From NCBI RefSeq assembly GCF_017591435.1, contig NC_059258.1, positions 7,629,176-7,693,175 of the forward strand: a DNA stretch of 64,000 bases, in the 5' to 3' direction. Of this stretch, positions 10,690-23,393 are shown in pieces. The notes beneath the pieces are model-generated. The model worked only from the letters and a program-made list of their open reading frames with translations. It was not told the origin of the DNA and made no database searches. Numbering within the stretch: position 1 is the first letter of the stretch; each line of letters starts with the position of its first letter. Both the position numbers and the translations under genes were made by a program. Origin of the DNA: Portunus trituberculatus. Taxonomy: Eukaryota; Arthropoda; Malacostraca; Decapoda; Portunidae.

Positions 10690-11868
10690 GGCGTCCTTTA
10701 GGTGACGAGAAGAGGAATTCGATGTCGGACTCTTCCTCGGGGGGCACAGGACCAGACTCCTTCCCTACCAGACATACAGGTACAGTGCGAGACAAGTCGT
10801 CCTCTGGTTCTCTGGAGTGGTAAGGTTTCATTAGATTAATATGAACTAGTTGGGAATCCTTACGACGGTCAGGAGTGTGGACCACATAGTTTAATGGACT
10901 TAGTTTTTGAGCCACAACATAAGGTCCCATGAACTTACTGTGAAGAGCATTGCCTGGAGTGGGGAGAAAAGTAAAACCTTGTCTCCTGGTTTGAAACTTC
11001 TCATGACAGATTTGGGAAGAGAATTTTGTTGCATTTTAGTTTGAGATTTGAGGAAGTTTGATTTAGCAAAAGATCTGACTTCACTGATTTTATTCTTAAG
11101 GTTACTGATGTAGTCAGACACACTGGGGCTTGAAGGAGTATTTTGAGTAAACCATTGATCCTTTAATATTTTGAGAGGCCCCCTGATCTGTCTACCATAG
11201 AGTAATTCAAAAGGGAGTAACCTAAAGAATCTTGAGGAGATTCTCTTAAAGCGAAGAGAAGGAAAGAGATACTTTCATCCCAGTCTCCTTGATGCTCCAA
11301 GCAATACTTCTTCATCATGGATTTTAATGTTTGGTGAAACCGCTCCAGACAGCCTTGGGATTGGGGTGGTAAGCCGAGGAGGTTACATGGTCGATGTTTA
11401 GCTCATTCACTATCTGTTGGAAAAAATTGCTAGTGAAATTGCTACCCTTGTCAGACTGAATTTGTTTTGGAATTCCTACCGAGGTGAAAAATGTATTAGA
11501 TGTTTTACAATGGTCTTTGATGTGATGTTCTTAAGAGGGAATGCTTCAGGGTACCTGGTAGTGGGATCCATGAGGGTTAACAAATACTGATTCCCTCGTT
11601 TGGTTTTGGGTAAGGGCCCTACGCAGTCTAGAACGATCTTTTCGAAGGGCTCCGTCTGAACTGGAATAGGCGTCAGAGGAGCTGGCACAAGGCGTTCGTT
11701 AGGCTTACCCACAATTTGACATATATGACATGTTTTTACATAGTGTGACACATCCTTTTCATTCCTGGCCAAAAAATGTTGAAGAGCCTTCTTGTAGGTT
11801 TTTTGGATGCCTAGATGACCTGACAATCCATCATGAGCTAGTTCTATAATGGCTGGTCTTACAGACAA
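10690..11868 (-). pseudogene. Integrase core and C-terminus, copy 1, frameshifted
   Basis: The minus strand shows a zinc-binding HHCC region (HDGLSGHLGIQKTYKKALQ ... CHICQ), LDCVGPLPKTKRGNQYLLTL with the first catalytic Asp, QSDKGSNFT with the second, and SQGCLERFH with the Glu. A linker (SVMRSFKPGDKVLLF) and a GPYVVAQKLSPLNYVV segment end in VHINLMKPYHSREPEDDLS. These are the D,D,E triad and the GPY/F-like C-terminal module of gypsy integrases. Several single-base indels break the frame (near 11480, 11370, 11240 and 10960). RT begins just downstream, which fixes the unusual order. Confidence 0.85.
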
Positions 11869-12641
11869 GGGATGACAACTTGATGTGTTTCTGACCAGGT
11901 GTCTAGTTGTTTCAGTTCAGGAGGTCTGTAGGCACGCATCAGGACTCCTTCCTGATAATAAAAACAAGGCAATTTAGACATATCCTTTGTCTCACTGGCA
12001 ACATGTCTGATCTTAGCCAAAGTGAGATCCTGTTCCTGAGCATTAATCAAATTCTCCTTTGAAATGATGTTATTGTACAAGTTGTCAGTAGAGGCAATCA
12101 TTGGTGGAGGAGGTGGTGAAAGGGCAGGGGACTTGGACTGAGACCTGGTGACTGCACACACTGGGAAGAAGTGAGGGGATGTTTCGTCCAGGGTCTTAGT
12201 GGGACTTTCTGTTAAGGGAGAATCAAGAACAATTAAGTTTGGAACAGCCAAGTTACCCGCAAGATCGTTACCCAGTACAAGATGTACCCCCGGTACTGGC
12301 AGTTCACCAGGTTTAATGGCTACCACAACCTCTCCTGAAATGAAAGGGCACTGTAAGCTAATATTAGCCAAGGGATAGGAGAGCTGTGATTCGAGACCTG
12401 TAAGGATCACCTTCTCCCCAGTGAAAGCCTGTTTGATGTTAGGGATGACATCTTCCCTTAAGATGGATTGGGCAGCACCTGTATCACGCAGAACCTTGAC
12501 ATTTATTGCCTTGTCTTTACCATCAGTCAGGGACACTTTACCTTGATACGTGTACGAGTCATAAAGTTCTAGAGGAGAGTTGACAGGGTTAGCTAGGGCC
12601 ACTGGTTTCTTGTTCTCAAATGTGTTAGGTTTAGGGGCCAC
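11859..12641 (-). pseudogene. Retroviral-type aspartic protease plus integrase N-terminal part, copy 1
   Basis: A 260-codon frame. VLRDTGAAQSILRED near its middle third is the protease active-site motif, and HLVLGNDLAGN is the typical partner segment. A proline-rich linker (SPALSPPPPPM) follows. The end (NLINAQEQDLTLAKIRHVA and CFYYQEGVLMRAYRPPE) is the segment that normally precedes integrase. A frameshift at the 3' end leads into the integrase frame at 11868. The protease would cleave the Gag-Pol precursor. Confidence 0.8.
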
Positions 12642-13970
12642 AAAAGAAAGTTGACGTTGAGAGGCCTTGCAATTTGGGTGTCTACATTTCTGGATCGTGT
12701 GACCTGGTTTCTTACAGTATGTACACCAGGGGAATTATATGCATTTGGCGAGAATCCGGTCGGCTTACCACCGCGCCCCAAAACCTTCCCCAAAGGAGGA
12801 CCTAACATTAGATAGTGAACCACGACCTCTACTACCCAGGGATCCCATCAACAAAGCAAACGCATCAGCCACTTTAGCGGCAGACATAAGATCACTCTCT
12901 CCCCGTTCTTCCACATGCCTCAGAATATTAAAGGGTAACTTGTTCTTCCATTCTTCCAGGACCATTAGATTGAGCAACTCCGAAAAGGTGGTAATGTTAA
13001 GGGCGGCTAACCATTTCTTAAATTGTCTTAGTTTCTCACTAGCAAATTCAACATAGGTGTGAGACTCTGGTTTCACATACTTTCGGAACTGTTGTCTGTA
13101 TCCGTCAGAAGTGATAGAGTAGGCGTCTAGAATGTTACCTTTGATCTCTTCATATTCTACCTCATCACTAAGGCCGTTGTATACCCTATAAGCTTTTCCT
13201 ACTAGCTTAGGGACAAGGAGAGACACCCACTGATCCTTGGGCCATTTATTCCTATTAGCAATGCTCTCAAAAGCGCGAAATGACCCGTCAACATCAGATT
13301 CATCAAAAGGGGAACTAGCGGAGCAGCTGTAGCAGGATTAAAGCTTGCTAACTTTTTCTTTATATCTATTTCTTCCCCTCTAAACTTAGCGTCATTTCGT
13401 AGGGTTAACTCCTGAATTTCTAACTCTTTCTCCTGCCTTTTAAGTTGTAACTGAAATCTCTCTCTTTTTGCCTGTAGTTCTCTTTTCTGCCTGTAGTTGC
13501 ATTTCTTCTTTTCTGCCTGTAGTTGCATTTCTTTCTTTCTTCTAGTTCTTCTTTTCTGCCTGTAGTTGCATTTCTTTCTTTTTTCTGCCTGTAGTTGCAT
13601 TTCTTTCGCTTCTTTTTCTGCCTGTAGTTGCATTTGTTTTCATGCATCCGGTATTCTAGTCTAAGCTTCTCAATTTCCCACTGACTTATCCTACTCTTAT
13701 CCTGTTCTTCCTGGGGACTGTGTATTATAGTCCTCGTAGAGGCTGACATGGGAGTTAACTCTTCTATGGCATTTCCTAGCAACTGACCTTCTTGCACTAG
13801 ATGTTCAACAACTACATTCTTAATGACCTCTTTAGTCATCTGAGACGTGATGGGAACATCAAAATGTTTAGCGATGGTCTTCCATTGGTCCTTCTTTATA
13901 TTAGCACCTTTAAGTTGTTCCAGAGAAGGGTCAGCACAAAATCTTCAACGTTAAACTGAGCGGAAGCCAT
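12640..13970 (-). pseudogene. Gag with SCAN-like capsid segment and CCHC knuckle, copy 1
   Basis: ATG is at 13970-13968 on the minus strand, matching the start of copy 3 at 63310. The N-terminus is followed by an acidic segment, then a repeated MQLQAEKEAKE coiled-coil stretch (about 13640-13430), then a capsid part with LNLMVLEEWKNKLPFNILRH and SAAKVADAFA, which resembles the SCAN domain. A CX2CX4HX4C zinc knuckle (CTYCKKPGHTIQKC) lies at 12725-12684. One T is missing near the start relative to copy 3, and further shifts occur in the coiled-coil region and before the knuckle, so it is not translatable as is. Confidence 0.8.
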
Positions 13971-14630
13971 ATTAAAAAGGTGTTAAACAAAACAAAAAAA
14001 AATGATAAGCGAATTACTTAAGTGAGGAACTTGGCAGAGTGATAATAAAGGCAACCTTGGAAATTACCTAGATTATACTTAAGTAAACACTTATGAGTAC
14101 AATCACTAATGAGGGGGGTAAACTAGAGAATTACGGCATTAAGAGGGATCCGGATTACTCTAGTTACGAGACTTGAGAGTGAGGAGCGAATTGTACTGAG
14201 ACTTGTTATTGATAAGGAGGCGGATTAGTCTGAGAGACTAGTTAAAATGGCCAATTCTAACTAGCGAGAAAAATGATCCGCGAAGTGAGGGGATTGAGGG
14301 TTCGCATGAACATATGATGATCCCAACACTTGGATAACACTTATTACACACCTGCCTATGTGCAAAAATAGAGATAAGTGCTATCGGTGAACACGCCTTT
14401 CTACCTGGTTTCCTGCTCTACCACTGCTATGCGATACCAATGAAAGTCACGAAGCACTTTTAACCCAAAAGGAGCCACTTGATCGCACAAAGGTAAATTT
14501 AAACCACACGCAGAGTAAGTCACAGAAAAAAACACATCAAAGTCACAACACCACAGAAACACAAAAAAATAATGTAATTACAGAAAAAAAAGTCACTGGA
14601 AAAATGGAACACTGAACAAGGGTTATAATG
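13971..14630 (-). other. Gypsy-type leader between PBS and gag, copy 1
   Basis: About 660 bp without a long ORF. The same leader occurs on the plus strand at 62683-63309 ahead of the copy 3 gag, in the same order. It should hold the packaging and untranslated signals, but none is recognisable. Confidence 0.7.
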
Positions 14631-14648
14631 GTCCTGTCACGGTCGCCA
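14631..14648 (-). other. Primer-binding site
   Basis: Two bases after the LTR end, the minus strand reads TGGCGACCGTGACAGGAC. TGG is complementary to a tRNA CCA end, and the position is exactly where a PBS must lie. From memory of other arthropod gypsy-group elements, this sequence resembles tRNA-Arg-primed sites; the tRNA assignment is an inference. Confidence 0.75.
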
Positions 14649-14650
14649 AT

Positions 14651-15298
14651 TGTTACGTTCACCGGTTAAACGGGTAAGATTGGCATCGGGGAGCCGGTGA
14701 ACAATAACAATAAAAAAAAAAAAAAAAACACTGCAGGTTCAACTGGTGAGGAAATGCAAAGGGGGGCACTTAAGAAGCTATTTAATAACCCAATAATGAA
14801 ACTGACATACACATATAGATATAACATGAAACACATGAAACTGACATACACATATACATATAACACATAAATAAATACAACAATAAAGAACCCAACTTAA
14901 TACCTAACAATAATACTAATCCTATATGGAGGCAATGTGGAAAAAACGGACGAGGGGAAGTGATACTTATGAGGTGTCGCAGTGGTGAAGTGCTGGGTGA
15001 GGTGGATCCCACGGTAGTCCAAGAGGCGTTGTGTTCACTGGTTGAGGCCTTGACCTCGAACTGCCTTCCAGAAAGCCAGGAGCTCGCATAACACTTCCGC
15101 TTGAGTCGAATGGGGCCGCGTGAATCCAACTTCGGGACAGTAGCGGGGCTTCATGAGACGGTGACGTGGAGGGTTCATGAGACGGTGGCGTGGAAGGTTC
15201 ATGAGACGGTGACGTGGAAGGGAGGTGGAGAGGTGGCGAACGAGGTAGCAAGCGGAGGAGGTGATGGTAGTGGAGTATGTTACGGGCGGGCCGTAACA
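14651..15298 (-). repeat. 5' LTR of gypsy-type element, copy 1 (648 bp)
   Basis: The ends are TGTTACG...CGTAACA, with TG...CA termini. The first 21 bases in element orientation form a perfect hairpin, TGTTACGG and CCGTAACA around a 5-nt loop. The same LTR recurs at 36828-37250 (plus strand) and 59628-60254 (minus strand). An A-run near 14712 and two related 'catatagatataacatgaaa'-like stretches lie inside. Confidence 0.9.
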
Positions 15299-15418
15299 GT
15301 CCCATGACAGCTGTGAGATGTACACACAACATTACTAAGATCACAATGTGCATAAGACGACCATCTAATGATATATCCTGTAGCTATCAATGTTTCTTTT
15401 CACAATTCCAGTACAACA

Positions 15419-16990
15419 CTAGCACGATGGCATACAGTTAGCCGCAGGCATACAGTTAGCAAGATCAGTAGAGCAGTTAGCATGAAAATAGCGATAAAAG
15501 ATAGAAAGAGATGCAACATTTCGGCGGTGAGAAAGAGGCTGAAGACAGTCAGTCATAGAAGGGGAGTTGATAAGACGAAAGGTTTTGATTCTCCCCTCTC
15601 CATCTAATAAAGCCGTATGAGTGGAATCCTCCCCCCAAATATGCGAAGAATACTCAGTAAAAGGACGGATAAGCCTCTTGTAAAGAGTTAGCAGTTGGAG
15701 CGGCGAGAAAAACAGGCGGAGACGCCTCAGAACACCTAATTTCATAGAAGCTGTTTTAGCAAGAAATGAAATGTGAAGTTTGCAGTTAAGATTATGAGTA
15801 AAGGACAGATCAAGGATATTCAGTGTGGAAAAGGGAGACAGTTGAGTGTCATTGAAGAAGAGGGGATAGTTGTTTGGAAGATTGTGTCGAAATGATAGAT
15901 GGATTGAAAACTACTTAGTTTTCTCTGCTGCAATCAGAAATCTTAAAAAAAAAGAGAAATCAGGCGTTCTGTGACGTCCCTGCGTCATTTGTTGACTTCC
16001 TAAAAGGTTAGTCGTCTCTGAAAGAACGTGGAAAGATGTAGGGTGGTATCATCAGCATAGGACTGGATGAGGAAAGATGTTTGGTTAAGAAGGTCATTAA
16101 TGAATAACAGAGGGTGGTTGACAGGACAGAACCCTGAGGAACACCACTATTAATAGATTTTGGAGAAGAACAGTGGCCGTCTACCATGGCTGCAACACAA
16201 CGGTCGGAAAGAAAACTTGAGATAAAGTTGCAGAGAGAAGGATAGAAACCGTAGGAGGGATGTTTTAAAATCAAAGTTTTGTGCCAAACTCTATCAAAAG
16301 CTTTTGATATGTTTAACGCGACAGCAAAAGTTTCACCGAAATCTCTAAAAGAGGATGATCAAGACTCAGTAAGGAACGCCAGAAGATCACCAGTAGAGTG
16401 ACCTTGAAGGAAGCCATACTGACAATCAGATAGAAGATTGTGAAGTGACATATGTTTAAGACTCTTCCTATTGAGGATAGATTAAAAAAACTTTAGACAA
16501 GCAAGAGATTAGAGCTATAGGACTGTAGTTTGAGGGATTAGAACGGTCACTATTTTTAGGAACAGGCTGAATGTAGACAAATTTCCAGCAAGAAGGAAAT
16601 GTAGAAGTCGATAGGTATAGTTGAAAGAGTTTGGCCAGGCAAGGTGCAAGCACGAAAGTGCTGTTTTTTGAGAATAGGAGGGAAATCATCAGATCCATAA
16701 GCCTTCCGAGGGTTTAAGCCAGTGAGGACATGGAAAACATTATTACAAAGAAGTTTGATTGAAGGAATGAAATAGTCAGAGGGAGGAGGCGAGGGAGGAA
16801 CAAGCCCAGTATCATCTAAGGTGGAGTTTTTTAGCAAACGTTTGAGAGAACAGTTCAGCTATAGAGACAGAAGAGATGACAGTGGTACCATCACGATGAA
16901 ATAGAGGAGAGAAAGATGAAAAAGTAAGGATATTGGAGATGTTTTTTGGCCAGATGCCAAAAGTCACGAGGAGAGTTAATGAAACACAAG
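15419..16990 (-). mobile_element. Jockey-like LINE remnant A (RT and C-terminus)
   Basis: Minus-strand pieces in order: FVLAPCLAKLFQLYLSTSTF, FVYIQPVPK, VAAMVDGHCSSPKSINSGVP followed by QGSVLS (an RT motif), MKLGVLRRLRLFFSPLQLL and LINSPSMTDCLQPLSHRRNV. They are split by frameshifts and stops. The same family makes up the copies at 24850, 28740 and 47525. It lies in the intron of the secreted-protein gene, antisense to it. Confidence 0.8.
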
Positions 16991-17223
16991 AAAGAAAACA
17001 AGTATGATAAAGTTGTTATTTCCATAGACCTACAAAAGTCATCTTGCAATTGTAGTTGCATAGTACCACTGCAAGTTGTGTATGTATAAATAAGTTTTAC
17101 ATTCATAATCGGAAGACGAATGAATCAATGATGTTTGTGTCGGACGAGATAACAGGTAGGAGTAGTTTCACTGAAATAACTAGCTATCTCAAGAAATGGA
17201 TTGCAATAGAAAGATTTCGCATA

Positions 17224-17515
17224 TTCTTGCAGCTTCGCTGCACAAGGATTTCTCCTTCCTCTCATCTCTATTTTGTCCAACTCCCTAACGCAAGAGTTAA
17301 CCAGTACTCTCAATCATTCACACCTTTCACTAGTAAACTCTGGAACTCCCTTCCTGCTTCTGTATTTCCGTCTTTCTACGACTTTACTTTTTTTTAAGAG
17401 GAAGGTATCAAGACAATTGCTCCCTAATTCTGGTTAACTCTTTTCTTATTTTTTAGAGAGCCAGCACTCAAGTGGGCTTTTTAAATATTGTTGCCATAAG
17501 CAGGTCTCCTCCTCT
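17224..17515 (+). mobile_element. Jockey-like LINE 3' end, opposite orientation
   Basis: The plus-strand frame carries NARVNQYSQSFTPFTSKLWN and SLPASVFPSFYDF, the C-terminus of the same LINE family. A short 3' UTR and an A-rich run follow at 17521. It faces away from remnant A. Confidence 0.75.
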
Positions 17516-17520
17516 GCTTA

Positions 17521-17915
<395 letters not shown>

Positions 17916-18776
17916 AGCCACTGACACCTTTTTGTCCAACTTTTTGTTTTCCCTTGTCATGATAAAAAAAAAGTATTTATTGCGTTTTGGGTGTTTCGTA
18001 TCAATGTTTCCAATATTTTCTTGCATATAAGTAATTCTTTAGAGGGGCCTAATCCATTCCAGTACGGTGTACACTCTCATATCCATCTGAGGAACTTCAA
18101 CTCACTTCTAAAAAGACAAAAGTTCTTGAACTTGTTGATTTATCCTCCCTAACAGATGCCTTGAACTTGACACTCATAAGTACTGTTGAACCTACTAGTA
18201 AATTCATAAGCTTCTTTTTTTTCCATTTTCTTACCGTGTAATTGTTTAAAAAAATGAGTATCAAGACACCTCAGAAACAAAATATATCGGTTCTTCTAAT
18301 GGTCCCCTTTTGAAGAAGGATTGCATACCTTTATTTTTTGTTTTTTTCTCTTTTCTTTCTTTGATACTCTTGGCTAATATTTTGGATGTAAGTGACAGAA
18401 AAAAAAATTAATTAAATGGTTGTTGTTAAATGTATCACTGCCAAGTGCACTCTGAAAGAACTGAATGTTACAAAACATGTATTCTATTGAAGGGTTGATA
18501 ATCTGATAGATAAGTATACATTTTTTTTGCAGTAAAATATCTGAAAAGAAAAGTCATAAAAGACCTTAACTACACTACTTAAATTGCTGAAGACAATTTC
18601 ACCTCACCATTTTCTCAATACGCAAGGCAAATACACAGCCAGCTGTAGTTTATAGTTGTATGTTCATATTTATTATCCTTTAGTAATGAACAAATACCGA
18701 ATGCTATAATTGTCAAATATTGTGTTGTCTTATGTCGTCATTCTGTCTGTCATTTCTTCTTTCACCTTTAACATAG
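17916..18776 (+). other. 3' part of the long intron, no element recognised
   Basis: About 860 bp of AT-rich sequence with several T-runs and no convincing ORF. It ends in a pyrimidine-rich acceptor (TTCACCTTTAACATAG) in front of the exon at 18777. Confidence 0.5.
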
Positions 18777-18891
18777 GGGAGGACTGTTTGTGGAACAAGG
18801 ATGCCGATTTCCCTAAGGACCCACCCTTAATGTTCGACGATCAATTAAAACTCATCCTGCCCCTAGAGAAAGATTCAATTCGAGAAGTCAG
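18777..18891 (+). CDS. Second coding exon of the secreted protein
   Basis: A 115-bp exon between an AG acceptor (18775-18776) and a GTAAGA donor (18892). With the spare G of the exon at 5952-6003 it reads GEDCLWNKDADFPKDPPLMF and LKLILPLEKDSIREV, then two spare bases. Both splice sites and the phase fit, and no stop occurs. The mature protein would begin with an acidic, Cys- and Trp-containing stretch. No domain is diagnostic. A resemblance to the segment before farnesoic-acid-methyltransferase-like domains of secreted arthropod proteins crossed my mind but is not supportable here. A third exon is not found in the window. Confidence 0.55.
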
Positions 18892-18954
18892 GTAAGAATC
18901 ATCTTGTAGAGAAATATTTAACATTTAAGAATGTATGGTAATGTCTCACAACGT

Positions 18955-19185
18955 TCACGTGGAGGTTTTGTGGTGGAGCCGCAATTCGCGTGAGAAGCAG
19001 GTTTGTCAACATAACACCAGTGGAGGCTGAAAAACATGTACTAATAGAATGTATATTATAGGAGTTTTGTTATGGTAGATACTCAATACTGAAATTTAAC
19101 AGTGTTCTTCTGAATGAAGATGGATTTCTCTCAATGTTCTACAACTATGTGCATGAGATGGTTAAGTTATATGAAAAAAAAAAAT
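18955..19185 (+). pseudogene. Retroelement C-terminal zinc-knuckle remnant
   Basis: The plus frame reads FCGGAAIRVRSRFVNITPVE and then AEKHVLIEC, followed by a stop and more open sequence (FNSVLLNEDGFLSMFYNYVH). A Cys, His and Cys pattern ending 'HVLIEC' is typical of the C-terminal end of many non-LTR retrotransposon proteins. It is too short for family assignment. It lies just after the second secreted-protein exon. Confidence 0.4.
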
Positions 19186-19330
19186 GTAGTTATATTGTTT
19201 ATGTTTGTACCTTTTACGTATTTGTTTTAATATGTATTCAGTCTGGACAGAAATAAATACATAATTACGAAATTTTAATATGCACTGTTTTGTCAACAAA
19301 CTACTACAACTTCTACTTACTGTTACTAGG

Positions 19331-20396
<1,066 letters not shown>

Positions 20397-20481
20397 ACAT
20401 CAGGAGATTGGAGAGAGAAGTGAGCACTGAGAGAGCGAGAGACTGAGGACTCACCAGACACAAAAGCGAGCCAAGGCAAAA

Positions 20482-21305
20482 GTGTGTGAGTACTGCTCAC
20501 GGAAAGGACACACTTCTGCTACTTGCCACGCCAGAACTGACGATTTACGTCAGGAGCGTCTCATACAGCGGCTCCTTACGGTGGAAAGACACACAGCCAC
20601 ACCCTTCCCACCTGCAGCGCCTCAGCCCGCCCACCACCAGACTTATACCACAACTGTGTGCAACGACACAATGCAGACGTTGTTGTGGTGACAGAGACAT
20701 GGCTGAACAGTGAGGTGGAGCCCACGTATGGCAGGATGCAGGGCTTCACCCACTGGGTGAGGAGGGACCGACAGGAGCGAACAGGAGGTGGAGTGGCTGT
20801 CTGCTTCAAGGAAGGAATGCAGGCCCAGCTACTCGACATAGACACGCCTCCACTGATGGAGATGATGTACTTCCGAGTAACGCTGGCAGACCGCTCAGCC
20901 CTCTACTGTGTGCCCTGTATCGCCCCCTCGACAAGGGCCTGACTCACTCCTGTACCTGACTGAGACTTTAGACAACCTGATGATGGCACACAGCTGCAGC
21001 CACGTGCTGATTGTGGGGGATCTCAATCACCACCTGGAAAGAGACGCCTACGAGAATCTCCTGAGGTGCAGGGTCTGACAGATCATGTCACCTTCCCCAC
21101 ACATGAACGAGGAGGGACATTAGACCCTGTCATCTCAGACTACCAGGAGGACAAGCTTCAGTGTCATCAGCTGGGGCTCGTGGGCAGCTCTGATCATCAC
21201 GCTGTACTGACACAGCTGGAAGTGGGCGTGGCTCGGGACGAGGCCACCACCCGCACCATCTGGCTGTGGAACAAAGCAGACTGGGCTTCCTGCGCCGCGA
21301 CCTGA
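20482..21305 (+). pseudogene. LINE: CCHC knuckle and endonuclease domain, broken
   Basis: CEYCSRKGHTSATC is a CX2CX4HX4C knuckle. The endonuclease follows in another frame: NADVVVVTETWLNSEVEPTY with the catalytic Glu, RTGGGVAVCF, then HVLIVGDLNHHL, and GSSDHHAVLTQLE with the Asp-His pair near the end. These are the hallmark motifs of the endonuclease that nicks the target. The first ~40 residues of the usual domain are missing near 20650, and frameshifts lie near 20930, 21070 and 21260. Confidence 0.8.
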
Positions 21306-23393
21306 CCCACACCCCATGGGCCACTCTGCTACAGGGAGGAGCAGAGAGTGAAGCACTTGCACTCACCTCTCACCTTCTCGCCCTCCAGAGACGCCACGTC
21401 CCACACAGGGAATACACCACCAGACCGACGGATCAGCCATGGTTTGGCTACCGTTGCCGTGTTGCTGCTGAGGCAAAGTATGCTGCCTGGCTCCGCTACA
21501 AGAGGAACCCGACTCGGCGCAACAAGGACTTGCATAGGGCTGCATGCAGGAGGATGGTGGTAACCAGCAAGTGGGCCTTAAAAAAGTGGGAGGAAAGCCT
21601 GCGCCGGAAACTGTGTGGCACTGGCGTAGGAAACAAAACTTGGTGGTCCCTTGTTAAGGACAAACAGGAACTGGCCACCAAGAATCCATCCCTCCCTCAG
21701 CAAGCAGGACGGTACTGTCGCCACCAGCAGTAAGGAGAGGGCACAGTTGCTGGCTTCCTTGTTTGCTGGAAAATGAAGGTGGGGAATCCACAGCAGCCAC
21801 CGCCTCAGCTGGTCCAGCAATGTGAGAAGACTGTCACCATGGTGGAGGTGACGCATCAGCAGGTGAAGCGATTATTGCGGGGCTGGACACACAGAAAGCT
21901 ACCGGCCCTGATGACATCAGCCCGCACCTGCTGAAGCGATGCTCCCAGGAACTGGCTGCCCCTCTCACCCAAGTTCACAACTTGTGTACGGGAAAACGTC
22001 TGGCCTTCAGTGTGGAAGGAGGCTCGAGTAGTTCCTGCACACAAAAAGCTCCAGGACGGACCCAAAAACTACAGACCCATATCCCTGTTGTCAGTGGTGG
22101 GTAAAGTGTTTGAGAGGGTCGTGGCAGAGGTGGTGTGTAGCCATCTCAAGGACAATGCCCTCCTCTCAGACCAACAGTTTGGGTTCAGACCTGGAAGGTC
22201 AACCTCCGACCTAATGATGCTTCTCACCAGGCAGTGGCAGGACGCCCTCGACGACGGCAAGGACACTATAGTGGTTGCTTTGGACATAGCTGGAGCTTTT
22301 GATAAAGTATGGCACAACGGATTACTGGAAAAGCTTCGTGCTAAAGGCATCCAGGGTGGCTTGCTACGACTCCTGGGAAATTACCTGCAGGACAGAAGCC
22401 TCAAGGTGGTTGTCAACGGGCAAACATCTGAGTCCCTGCCTGTGGAGGCATCAGTGCCACAGGGTTCAATTCTTGGCCCACTCCTGTGGAATATCTACGT
22501 GGATGATCTTCTCCAGCTACTGCCAGGAGTCAAGGCCTATGCTGATGACTGCACCCTCTCCTATACCTATCCACGCCAGGACAGTGGGCGGGCTGCTGAG
22601 GCCATCAATCAGCAGCTACGAGTGATAGAGGAGTGGGGTGCTCGCTGGCAAGTGACATTCGCGCCGGAGAAGACACAGGCAATGGTTGTCTCTCGGTCCC
22701 CAGCCGCCATGGCAGCAATGGCAGGAAAGTTGTCTTTGGCGTTGCTGCTCTCCCACCCAAGATGACGTCAAGATACTTGGAGTGGAGGTGGATCGAGGGC
22801 TGAGGTTTGACAGCCATGTCAAATCCATTGCCAAGAAAGCCTCTCACAGGATCTCCGCTCTCAGAAGGATCGCCAGTTTCCTCGACAGGAAGGGGAGACT
22901 GCTGCTGTACAAGGCACAGGTGCGGCCCCACCTTGAGTACGCAGCTCTCCTGGATGTCCTGTGCCGCCACACACAGAAGGAGACTGGACAGCATCCAACG
23001 CCGCGCCATACGGCTAGTAGATGCTGCAATACCACCTCACCCAGAGCCTGAGCGTCCCTTGATTCACTGGAACACCGCAGAGATGTGGCGGCAATCGTAG
23101 TGTTCCATAAGGCACAGGTGCAAAGAGTGCCACATCTGGCAGGGCTGCGTCATCCTCTGAGAGTCACCGCACGGAGCACGAGAACGGTGCTCAATGGTGG
23201 TGACGCCGTAGAGGTGCCGCGATCCCACGGGTGTCAGCATCAACGCACCTTCGCAGGACGCGTCTCCAGGATGTGGAACTTGTTCACGGCCGCGGTGCCT
23301 CACGTCCAGGAGATGAACACACACAGTGTCAAACTGATGGCACATAAGTGGAGACAGACACTGCCAACTCCTCTGACACTCTTTGTGACGTGA
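21266..23393 (+). pseudogene. LINE: reverse transcriptase and C-terminal region, broken
   Basis: After a linker with PWFGYRCRVAAEAKYAAWLR, the RT frame at 22010-22765 is open for 251 codons. It has NYRPISLLSVVGKVFERVV, FGFRPGRSTSDLMM, VVALDIAGAFDKVWHNGLL (catalytic Asp), SVPQGSILGPLLWNIYVDD and AYADDCTLS (catalytic Asp pair). The thumb and C-terminus continue in other frames: DDVKILGVEVDRGLRFD, LLLYKAQVRPHLEYAA, HRRDVAAIVVFHKAQVQRVP, ending at 23393. Frameshifts lie near 21720-21990, 22760 and 22970. CR1/Jockey-type placement rests on the endonuclease and the HRRDVAA segment. Confidence 0.85.

Larger units (their letters stand above)
9405..15298 (-). mobile_element. Gmr1-like Ty3/gypsy retrotransposon, copy 1 (3' truncated)
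   Basis: Reading the minus strand: LTR (15298-14651), primer-binding site, ~660-bp leader, gag with a SCAN-like segment and a CCHC knuckle, protease, integrase, then RT and RNase H, cut off at 9405. The domain sequences are of gypsy type, but integrase precedes RT, which is the order known for Gmr1-like elements and otherwise for copia. There is no 3' LTR because the element stops inside RNase H at the PLE inverted repeat. Frameshifts occur in every gene. Confidence 0.85.

Noticed and set aside
12739..13056. Plus-strand frames opposite the gypsy gag and pol, and similar shadows at 9574-10171 and 60673-61212
   Set aside because: They lie antisense to clear retroelement domains and show no motif of their own.
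18777..18891. Naming the secreted protein as a farnesoic-acid-methyltransferase-like or other known family member
   Set aside because: Only about 55 residues are visible and none is diagnostic; the downstream exons that would hold a domain are not in the window.
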